Of a stretch of 64,000 bases of DNA, positions 52,853 to 60,251 are shown piece by piece; position 1 is the stretch's first letter, and every line of letters starts with the position of its first letter. Both the position numbers and the translations under genes were made by a program. Source of the DNA: Gp1-AA133 sp963850425. GTDB lineage: Bacteria; Acidobacteriota; Terriglobia; Terriglobales; Acidobacteriaceae. The stretch is taken from NCBI GenBank assembly GCA_963850425.1, contig CAWKLF010000001.1, forward strand, positions 1 to 64,000, written 5' to 3'. The notes beneath the pieces are model-generated. The model ran no database searches. It was given only the letters and a program-made list of their open reading frames with translations, and was not told the DNA's origin.

Positions 52853-55800
52853 CTAGAACGTGAACTTCACCGCCAGACGCATGCTGCGCGGCGTCTGGAA
52901 GATGAACGGCTTGCCATACTGGCTGTTGCCGATGACCGGAACGCCCGCGTCCGGACCCGAGAGGCCCGTATTGTTCGCGAGCAAGGCTTTCCAGTCATAC
53001 GGATGCTCAAAGGCCGCGTAGGAGAACTGCCCGCCTGGATTCAGGAAGCTCTGATTGAACGCCGAATCCAGTTGGGTGTAGAACCCAGTCGCAGACTGCC
53101 GGTTAAACAGGTTGATCACGTTCGCTTCAAACGTCAGCACCTGCGCTTCGTTGTTCTTGTTGATCTTGAATTCCTGCTTGAAGCTGGCGTCCGACTGGAT
53201 GTACCAGGGTGTCCTGCAACTGCAAAGACTGGTCACGGTTGGAACCAGCACGCCGTTGCTGTCGGGCACCAGGCTGACCCTCGCAAATTTCCCGCGATCC
53301 TCCGGGTACACCGGGAAGCCGCCCGAGAACGGAGGTTGCGAGAAGGAGAAGCCCACATCCGTGTAGGTACTCAGAGGAGTACCGCTGTACAGAGTCTGGA
53401 ACCAGCCAATGTTGGTCGAGGTCCGTCCACCCTTCCACGGAATGCGGTAGTACGCGTATCCCTTGAACGCGTTCGGACGGTCTGTCCCCAGCGGCCCGCT
53501 CGACGATCGTCCATTGGCGTCGTACTGAAAGAACGACTCGTCGAAAGCGCGGCTGTTGTTGGGAGCGTTGCGGCCGCCGCCTCCGTCTGCCAGATCGGTG
53601 CTGGTCAGGCCGGAGTAGTTGCCGCGCAGCTTGCTGTAGGTGTAAGAAAACATTCCGAACCAATTCTTGCTGCTAGCTTTGGTCAGTCGGAACTCCAAAC
53701 CGTCGTAGCTGCGCGCCGCCTTGATGTTCGGCGGGCAACCGCGCGGATCGTCTGTACATGAGCTGGCCAGATTTACCGCGTTCGGTCCGTATCCAGGGTT
53801 CACAATCAGGAAGGTCTCGCTCCCGTCAGCACCAAAAATCGCTGCATCTTCGATTGCCCGGTCCAAACGCCGACGATCCCAGCGCGCTTCAAATGCCAGC
53901 GACTTCGTAATCGCATAGTCCACGCCGAAGACGCTTTCATGCTGCCGGTAGGGCTTTAGTCCTCCTACCACACCTTCGGTCCCGCGGAAGTTCTGGTTTT
54001 CAAGGAACGTCAAGCCCGCCGGCACAACCCCTCCGGCAAAATTAGCGCCCCCCGTGCTGTCGCCGCTGCAGTAACGCTGTCCTTGCCCGAATTGCACGTT
54101 GATGCTGGCCAGGTCAGCCGTGTCGAGCGCGTAGAAGCAGTTCTGCCAGTACTGCCCGCCGAACGAACTGATGGCAAGGTTCAGCTTCATCAGGTCGTTG
54201 TATACGCCGTAGCTGCCGAACACCTTCAGCCGTCCATCTCTGAAGACGTCCCATGCTCCACCAATACGCGGCGCAATCTTGTCGCCCCATCCGAAGTTGA
54301 TCGGATTCGACGGGAATCCGCCCGCGGTGGTTTCGCTGGGTAACGATTCTTTCTCGACGCGCAATCCGACATTGAGTGTCACGCCATGCCCGATCTGCCA
54401 CGCGTCTTGCGCGTAGAAGCTGTGGTTGTAGCTCGATGCCTTGCCAAAGGAACCCAGGTCTTGCACGTTGAGGTATCCGAACTGGCCGGCGCAAATTGGG
54501 TAATGATTCTGGGCCTGCAGAGCGGCGCAGTTATCTGTTCCCGTGTTCCCGCCCGGCGAAAAGAAGTTTCCCTGCCCGACATACAACTGCACGTCCGGCG
54601 CGTTCCAGTGCTGGAAGATGTCGTTGAACACGTGATTGAGCTGGTATCCGAATTTGAAATTGTGCGTGCCCAGCAGCCCGCTCTTGAACCACGAGACATC
54701 CTGGTCGAACTGGTGATGCTTGTTCGCATTCCGGAGCGTGAAAGTCTGGTCGTTGCCGGCCGAGAAATATCCCGCAACCTGCTGCAGCGCCTGCGGCAAG
54801 GGATTGCCATTGTTATCTGTCTTCGGCACGGGAGGATTGCCGGGCGTAACTCCCGTGGTCAGCCACGAGAACAGCGAACCGGTGGTTGGATATCCGAAGT
54901 CGTGATAGTTCTCGAAGAAGTAGCCGAAGCGGGTTGTGAGCACCAGCTTCGGGGTAACAGCGAAATCCGCGCCCACATTCAGGGTTTGATTGGGAGCGAC
55001 GTAACCGTAACCGTGCTGGTACAGGAACAGCGGATTCGTGGAACTCGGGTTGAAGAAGCCACTGGTGGAGTCGCCCACCGGAAGCACCGCGCCCGAAGTG
55101 CGCTGCAACTGATACAGCCACGACCCGAACACCCTCAACTTGTCGGTGACCGTGGCGTCTACGCGCGCGGTCGTGAAGTAGGTTTGCTGATCCGTGCTAA
55201 AACCCTGGACACCCGCATTGTTGTTGGCTGAACCGAAATTCACGGACCGTCCCAGCGAGGTAAATTTCGGATCCACACCGAGATAAATCCACAGCCGATC
55301 ACGCATGATCGGACCGCCGATTGTGAAGAACGGCTGCACGTAGCGATAGCGATCTGCACGCTGCTGGTATGTGAGGGCCCGCGGATCCTGCCCAATGCCC
55401 GCGTCACCATTGTCAGTCGGATCGTAGTATAAAAACGGGCTATTCTGGTTTGCGTTCAGCGCGTTCGCCGAGTATTCCGCGCCCGCCGACCCGTGCCAGT
55501 TGTTACTGCCCCGCTTCAGGATCACGTTCACCACGCCGCCCATCGCGCCGCCGTGCTCGGCTTCGATGCCGGAGCTCTTCACTTCCACCTGGTTGACGAA
55601 TTCGAACGGAACGTCGGTGTGCGAGTATCCGCCAATGACGTTCGCCGTATCCTGCCCTTCGACGAGATAACGGTTCTCGCTATCCGCGCCGCCCGCAACC
55701 TGGAACCCGAATCCGCCGCCATTCGAGGTGCTGCCGGGCGCGCCGCCCCCGATGCCGGGCCGCGAGAACGATCCTGCGCCCGTTCCGGCAAGCGCGTTGT

Positions 55801-56341
55801 TGCCCATCAACGGCTCGTTGCGCGCCGACGGCGCAAACTGAATCACCGATTGGAACGAAATTCCGTGCGGCACCTCCGCCACGATATCTGGCGTAATGTT
55901 GGTCACGGTGTGGGAAGCGGTCGTGTCAATAAGCGGCGCTTCGCCCGTGACCTCCACCACCGTCCCCGTGGATCCAACCTGCAGTTGCAGGTCCAGGCTG
56001 GGAACTCGTCCGACGGCAATGTTGATTGCATCCCGCTTTAGCAGGGTGAAGCCCGGTGCGGTCACCCTCACGGAATAAATCCCCGGCGGCAGGTTCGAGA
56101 AACGGTAATAGCCGCTCGAGTCCGTCTCCAATTTCTTTGAACCGACCAGCGATGTTCCGGTCAGTTCGACTTGTGCGTTGGACACCACCGCGCCCGTGGG
56201 GTCTTTAATGGTTCCCTGCAGGCCGCCCGTGGTTTCCTGTGCGATTGCGGTGAATGTCGAAAGGCAAATTAGGAAGCAACCCAGGACAGCGATGGAGCCG
56301 CACATCCGGCGCCCAATTGTCCCACCCCTTGACTGATGCAT
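52853..56341 (-). CDS. Oar-like TonB-dependent receptor with carboxypeptidase-regulatory domain
   Basis: A 1,162-residue paralogue-type receptor. Signal peptide (MCGSIAVLGCFLICLSTFTA), then the regulatory domain (GGLQGTIKDPTGAVVSNAQV, YYRFSNLPPGIYSVRVTAPG), a linker GRVPSLDLQLQVGSTGTVVE, the plug (DIVAEVPHGISFQSVIQFAP, RYLVEGQDTANVIGGYSHTD) and a barrel ending in Phe (RLAVKFTF). The ATG at 56341 has AAGGAG 8 bases upstream; a longer reading is not needed. The 450 bases upstream hold its promoter. Sequence identity to the other receptor is low outside the N-terminal domain, so they are likely to have different ligands. Confidence 0.85.
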   Translation of the reverse strand: MHQSRGGTIGRRMCGSIAVLGCFLICLSTFTAIAQETTGGLQGTIKDPTGAVVSNAQVELTGTSLVGSKKLETDSSGYYRFSNLPPGIYSVRVTAPGFTLLKRDAINIAVGRVPSLDLQLQVGSTGTVVEVTGEAPLIDTTASHTVTNITPDIVAEVPHGISFQSVIQFAPSARNEPLMGNNALAGTGAGSFSRPGIGGGAPGSTSNGGGFGFQVAGGADSENRYLVEGQDTANVIGGYSHTDVPFEFVNQVEVKSSGIEAEHGGAMGGVVNVILKRGSNNWHGSAGAEYSANALNANQNSPFLYYDPTDNGDAGIGQDPRALTYQQRADRYRYVQPFFTIGGPIMRDRLWIYLGVDPKFTSLGRSVNFGSANNNAGVQGFSTDQQTYFTTARVDATVTDKLRVFGSWLYQLQRTSGAVLPVGDSTSGFFNPSSTNPLFLYQHGYGYVAPNQTLNVGADFAVTPKLVLTTRFGYFFENYHDFGYPTTGSLFSWLTTGVTPGNPPVPKTDNNGNPLPQALQQVAGYFSAGNDQTFTLRNANKHHQFDQDVSWFKSGLLGTHNFKFGYQLNHVFNDIFQHWNAPDVQLYVGQGNFFSPGGNTGTDNCAALQAQNHYPICAGQFGYLNVQDLGSFGKASSYNHSFYAQDAWQIGHGVTLNVGLRVEKESLPSETTAGGFPSNPINFGWGDKIAPRIGGAWDVFRDGRLKVFGSYGVYNDLMKLNLAISSFGGQYWQNCFYALDTADLASINVQFGQGQRYCSGDSTGGANFAGGVVPAGLTFLENQNFRGTEGVVGGLKPYRQHESVFGVDYAITKSLAFEARWDRRRLDRAIEDAAIFGADGSETFLIVNPGYGPNAVNLASSCTDDPRGCPPNIKAARSYDGLEFRLTKASSKNWFGMFSYTYSKLRGNYSGLTSTDLADGGGGRNAPNNSRAFDESFFQYDANGRSSSGPLGTDRPNAFKGYAYYRIPWKGGRTSTNIGWFQTLYSGTPLSTYTDVGFSFSQPPFSGGFPVYPEDRGKFARVSLVPDSNGVLVPTVTSLCSCRTPWYIQSDASFKQEFKINKNNEAQVLTFEANVINLFNRQSATGFYTQLDSAFNQSFLNPGGQFSYAAFEHPYDWKALLANNTGLSGPDAGVPVIGNSQYGKPFIFQTPRSMRLAVKFTF

Positions 56342-56792
56342 GCGCTCTTCTCCTTGACGTAAACAGGCGTGGAGCTCGGCCATCCGCTGCCCGGCGACAC
56401 AAAAACGCGTCCACACTCTGTTGTGTTGCTAAGTCCGGAAATTCGCCATCCTCGCAAACCCCATGTGCAGAGCACTGTTCAGCGAAGCCAGACTTCAATC
56501 CTGTCTGAGCTGTTCAATGCAAGGAGAGGTCCATCGACGTTGTCAATGTCTAGAGACTGAACGTCGAGGGTTAGCGCCGGATAACAAAACAATCCAGAGA
56601 TGTGCCACACAGTTTTATGGAGATTTCGAAAACGCATTCATCCCAGTTTTCATAAAGCGCTGGGAGCAGCAGATGGGAGCTATTCACTTGCCCGTCAAAC
56701 GTGCCGGCGAAGACACCAGACAATCTGTGCAGTCGCGGCCAGGGTATTTGAAGCGAAGAGGTTCGGAAGAAAGCGCAGGGTGAGCAGGATAC
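56342..56792. other. Upstream region of the second receptor gene
   Basis: About 450 bases between the VWFA protein stop and the receptor start. I see no protein gene, tRNA or strong hairpin; it should hold the receptor's promoter and regulatory sites. Confidence 0.4.
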
Positions 56793-57728
56793 CTAGTAAT
56801 CTGGCCGGGAACTGTAGTAACCAGCGCGATGCCGCACGTTATAACCGGATGCATCGGGCGCGCCGTCCACCTTGACCTGAAGCCTGCGGAATTCGGAATC
56901 GGACAAACGGCGGGATGGATAGTACGCCAGCAGATATTGCGTCCGCAGCTCCTCGCCGATCTCATGAAACGCGCTATCGAGCTGCGCCAGCGAACTCGCG
57001 TAGTAATACTTGCCGCCGGTATCTGCGGAGAGCTGGATCAGCGCATGCTCTCCACCCGTATCGCGGCCCGCGCTCGCTTCTATCGGGACCACGATCAGGC
57101 TGTAGACAATGGCCTCGGCTTCCTGCGCAGCGCGCACCGCATCGCGATAGTCGGTTTTGCTGACCGTATCGCCGCCGTCGGTAATCACGACCATCACTTT
57201 GCGCCCTTTGCGCTTTTCGAGCGCGCGCGACCCCAGGTAAAGCGCGTCGTACACCGCGGTCGCCGTTCCGACATGGATCCGATCAATCGCGTGGTCGATC
57301 GTCCGCAAGTCGGCTGTAAACGGCACCACCTCATCCACGATTTCACTGAATTGGTAAACCGACAATCCGTCGATCGGACGAAGGATGGAATGCGCAAAGC
57401 GCCGCGCCGACGCCAACTCCAGCGGCAAGTCCTTCTTCGTGCTCAAACTGGTGTCGATTGCCAGAATGATTGACAACGGCAGCGCGGATTCCTTGTCGAA
57501 GACGGCAATCTTCTGTTCGATCCCGTCCTCACTCAGCTTGAAATCATCTTTGCTCAGATGACTGATCGGGGCGCCGTGCGCATCGGTGACGGTCACGAAA
57601 ACGTTCACCAGCCGGACATTCACTTTTACCGTCGTGGAGGGCTCTTCCTGCGCGACACACAGGCAGCAAGCGCACACGATGAGCAGGATCCTAAAAGCGG
57701 CGGGCTTAGTCATCGGCAGTCGCATCAT
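56793..57728 (-). CDS. VWFA-related acidobacterial secreted protein
   Basis: A 311-residue von Willebrand factor A protein of the acidobacterial type. Signal peptide (FRILLIVCACCLCVAQ), an N-terminal beta-domain (VNVRLVNVFVTVTDAHGAPI, HLSKDDFKLSEDGIEQKI), then the VWA fold with MIDAS residues in SIILAIDTSLSTKKDLPLEL (DxSxS), a Thr in GTATAVYDALYLG and Asp in VMVVITDGGDTVS. Ends RHRAGYYSSRPDY. The ATG overlaps the moaE stop (ATGA), so translation is coupled to the molybdopterin genes. It may bind metal or a protein ligand in the periplasm; why it sits with moaDE is unknown. Confidence 0.85.
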   Translation of the reverse strand: MMRLPMTKPAAFRILLIVCACCLCVAQEEPSTTVKVNVRLVNVFVTVTDAHGAPISHLSKDDFKLSEDGIEQKIAVFDKESALPLSIILAIDTSLSTKKDLPLELASARRFAHSILRPIDGLSVYQFSEIVDEVVPFTADLRTIDHAIDRIHVGTATAVYDALYLGSRALEKRKGRKVMVVITDGGDTVSKTDYRDAVRAAQEAEAIVYSLIVVPIEASAGRDTGGEHALIQLSADTGGKYYYASSLAQLDSAFHEIGEELRTQYLLAYYPSRRLSDSEFRRLQVKVDGAPDASGYNVRHRAGYYSSRPDY

Positions 57729-58198
57729 TTAGATGCAGTCTGCCCGCCGGGGCTGCCTTGGGCGCGTGGAATGTCCTCCGGGAACGCCTCCCCGTCAGCC
57801 CAAACCGCGCCATCCACGAAGTACTCCTTCTTCCAGATCGGCACCTTGCGCTTCAACGTGTCGATCAGCCAGCGGCTGGCATCATAAGCCGCGCCGCGAT
57901 GGGCCGAGGCCACCACAATCAGCACGCTGGTCTCCCCAATCTCCAGCCGCCCCAACCGGTGTACGATCGCAACCTCCCGCACCTTGAACTGGGCAAGTGC
58001 CTCCGCCGCCAGATCTTCCATCTGCTGCAGGGCCATCTCCTCGTACGCCTCGTAGTCGAGGTAAAGCGTTTGCCGCCCCCGGGTATTGTTCCGAACGATG
58101 CCCTCAAACGCGATGGCTGCCCCGTCTTCCGGACCCTTGATCTCCGCCAGCACCTTCGCGGTATCAATCGCCTCGCGCACGATGGCAGCGCGGGTCAT
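57725..58198 (-). CDS. moaE: Molybdopterin synthase catalytic subunit
   Basis: MoaE, 157 residues, large subunit of MPT synthase which transfers sulfur from MoaD thiocarboxylate to precursor Z. Conserved segments: GAAIAFEGIVRNNTRGRQT, LYLDYEAYEEMALQQMEDL, HRLGRLEIGETSVLIVVASA, HRGAAYDASRWLIDTLKRKV and PIWKKEYF with the catalytic Lys pair. Its ATG overlaps the moaD stop by four bases. A Pro/Gly-rich C-terminal tail of about 15 residues is longer than usual. Confidence 0.95.
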   Translation of the reverse strand: MTRAAIVREAIDTAKVLAEIKGPEDGAAIAFEGIVRNNTRGRQTLYLDYEAYEEMALQQMEDLAAEALAQFKVREVAIVHRLGRLEIGETSVLIVVASAHRGAAYDASRWLIDTLKRKVPIWKKEYFVDGAVWADGEAFPEDIPRAQGSPGGQTASK

Positions 58199-58449
58199 CG
58201 CTTACCTCCTCCGCTCACCGGCGGAAGCAGCGCCACTTCGTCATCCGCCCCCAAAACCGTTCCCGGCCCCGCATAGTGCTGGTTCACCGACAGTGCCACC
58301 GATGGCAGCAGTCCGTGCAGTTTCGGAATCCGCGTCTCGTAGTGCCGCAACAGGTCCGCGACCGTCGCCCCTTCCGGCAGGTCGACGCCCTCGCCCGCCC
58401 GTCCCGCCACGTCCTTCAAAATTCCGAAAAACAAGACCTGCACGCGCAT
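58195..58449 (-). CDS. moaD: Molybdopterin synthase sulfur carrier subunit
   Basis: Ubiquitin-like sulfur carrier of 84 residues (MRVQVLFFGILKDVAGRAGE, ATVADLLRHYETRIPKL, ALSVNQHYAGPGTVLGADDE, VALLPPVSGGGKR). MoaD normally ends in Gly-Gly, whose carboxylate is adenylated and thiolated; here the tail reads SGGGKR, two residues past the Gly run. The GGA GGA GGT codons also form the ribosome-binding site of moaE. It needs either trimming or unusual chemistry, or the extra residues are tolerated. First gene of the unit. Confidence 0.9.
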   Translation of the reverse strand: MRVQVLFFGILKDVAGRAGEGVDLPEGATVADLLRHYETRIPKLHGLLPSVALSVNQHYAGPGTVLGADDEVALLPPVSGGGKR

Positions 58450-58579
58450 CAGCGATTAGTGTATCCGGTCATGAAGCGAGGAGAGAAAACTTTGGAGCTG
58501 GAGGATATTTTAGGAATGGCCGCACTGTCGTCGCCCTGAAGAGTCTCTGAGTAGACGATGGTCAGGGCAAGGTTGACCT

Positions 58580-58942
58580 TTATTCCATCTCGACAACCAC
58601 AGCCACGTCGAAGTTTGAATAGTACTTCTTCACGTCGCCTGCGCCATACTTTGCACGAAAGTTCTCGACCACCGGCGACACTTGCCCGGCATTCGAGATA
58701 GGAACGGCCCGAAATTCACCGTGCGCGTCCCCTGCATCGATCCGAATCTTCGGATTCTTCCGCACGTTCTTATACCACTGAGTATCGGAACCCTGCACCG
58801 GAAGCAGGTAAAGCTTCCCTTGGTCCAACACGAACCACACGGGATTTGAGATGGTGCGTCCCGACTTTCTGCCGGTGACGCTGATCTTAATTTCGCGATA
58901 TCGGGAAAGCCGGTCTTTTAGATCATCGTTCTTCGCTGACAT
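58580..58942 (-). CDS. Deazaflavin-type nitroreductase (Ddn/PNPOx-like fold)
   Basis: A 120-residue split-barrel protein of the F420- or flavin-dependent nitroreductase type: ISVTGRKSGRTISNPVWFVL, GKLYLLPVQGSDTQWYKNVR, KNPKIRIDAGD and ENFRAKYGAGDVKKYYSNF. The TGRKSGR and W-x-KN elements are typical. The ATG at 58942 has GGGAG 5 bases upstream. Whether it uses F420, FMN or another cofactor is not visible, and no F420 biosynthesis gene is in the window. Confidence 0.75.
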   Translation of the reverse strand: MSAKNDDLKDRLSRYREIKISVTGRKSGRTISNPVWFVLDQGKLYLLPVQGSDTQWYKNVRKNPKIRIDAGDAHGEFRAVPISNAGQVSPVVENFRAKYGAGDVKKYYSNFDVAVVVEME

Positions 58943-59019
58943 ACGCACTCCCGCTTTCATCACGAGCCCGATGCTTCGGCCCGGGTAGCATGACAAACCC
59001 TGTGCCATGGCTTGTTACG

Positions 59020-60012
59020 CTAGCGGCCTACCAATTTCTGCAGTTCCTCCGGATACCGAGCGCCTTGTACCGCGATCTTCGAAGCCGCGATATCAAGCTC
59101 GCGGAGATCCTCGGGCGAAAGGTCTGCGTTAGCGGCTCCAATATTTTCTTCCAGGCGATGCAGCTTGGTGGTGCCCGGGATCGGAACGATCCAAGGCTTC
59201 TGCGCCAGTAGCCAGGCCAGCGCGATCTGGGCCGGCGTCGCCTTCTTCCGTTCCGCGACTTTGGCAAGCAAATCGACCAACGCCTGATTCGCTTTCCGGT
59301 TCTCCGGCGTGAAGCGGGGAACGATGTTGCGGAAATCATTTTTGTCGAACTTCGTATCTTCGCTGATCTTGCCCGTAAGGAAGCCCTTTCCCAGCGGACT
59401 GAATGGAACGAATCCGATCCCGAGTTCTTCAAGCGTCGGCATCAACTCTGCTTCCGGCTCTCTCCACCAAAGCGAATACTCGCTTTGCAGCGCGGTAACC
59501 GGCTGAACGGCGTGCGCGCGACGGATCGTTTTCGCACCTGCTTCCGAGAGCCCGAAGTGCCTCACCTTGCCTTGCTCGATCAAGCCCTTCACGGCACCCG
59601 CCACTTCTTCGATAGGCACATCCGGATCCACCCGGTGCTGGTAGAGGAGATCGATCACGTCGGTCCTCAGTCTCTTGAGCGACGCCTCGGCGACTTCCCG
59701 GATGTGTTCGGGCCGGCTGTCCAGCCCGGCTTGCTTGCCGGTCGCCGGGTCGATCTTGAACCCAAACTTGGTCGCGATCACCACCTGTTCACGGAATGGA
59801 GCAAGGGCCTCGCCCACCAGCTCTTCGTTTGTGAACGGACCGTACACCTCGGCCGTGTCGAAGAATGTCACCCCGCGTTCGACCGCAGCCCGAATCAGCG
59901 AGATGCCTTGCTGCTTCTCGACCGCCGGGCCGAGGCCAAAGCTCAGTCCCATGCAGCCCAGTCCAATCGCCGAAACTTGCAGATTGCCTTTTCCAAGGCT
60001 GCGTTTCTGCAT
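59020..60012 (-). CDS. Aldo/keto reductase (AKR13-like)
   Basis: A 330-residue NADPH-dependent reductase. Catalytic tetrad elements: Asp and Tyr in GVTFFDTAEVYGPFTNEEL, Lys in VVIATKFGFKID and His in VIDLLYQHRVDPDVPIEEV. The C-terminal nucleotide-binding part includes FVPFSPLGKGFLTGKI and WIVPIPGTTKLHRLEENIGA. GGAGG lies 6 bases before the ATG. Substrates are probably small aldehydes or ketones; the subgroup also contains stress-protective reductases. It is separated by 77 bases from the Ddn-like gene on the same strand. Confidence 0.92.
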   Translation of the reverse strand: MQKRSLGKGNLQVSAIGLGCMGLSFGLGPAVEKQQGISLIRAAVERGVTFFDTAEVYGPFTNEELVGEALAPFREQVVIATKFGFKIDPATGKQAGLDSRPEHIREVAEASLKRLRTDVIDLLYQHRVDPDVPIEEVAGAVKGLIEQGKVRHFGLSEAGAKTIRRAHAVQPVTALQSEYSLWWREPEAELMPTLEELGIGFVPFSPLGKGFLTGKISEDTKFDKNDFRNIVPRFTPENRKANQALVDLLAKVAERKKATPAQIALAWLLAQKPWIVPIPGTTKLHRLEENIGAANADLSPEDLRELDIAASKIAVQGARYPEELQKLVGR

Positions 60013-60184
60013 TTGATCCTCCTACCCGCGAAATCGGTTTGCCATCATTGGCACTCTACGCCAGCATACTTTCCCCGGACCTGGGCCGCTTGCCTATTTC
60101 CATGTAGTTCTTGCCGGATTGTCCGAACGCGGGACGTACATTGTTCTAATTAGGCATGTGCCTATTCATGGGCTGATTCATCCC

Positions 60185-60221
60185 AAAAAAAACTGCCAGT
60201 CCCAACCAGGAGACTGGCAGT
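60185..60221 (-). terminator. Rho-independent terminator of lon
   Basis: Minus-strand ACTGCCAGTC (60221-60212) pairs with GACTGGCAGT (60201-60192), ten pairs with a ten-base loop, then a run of T (60192-60185). It lies 30 bases after the lon stop and may work weakly in the other direction too. Confidence 0.85.
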
Positions 60222-60251
60222 TTCGATTTTGCCAACGACCAACGACCGCCT

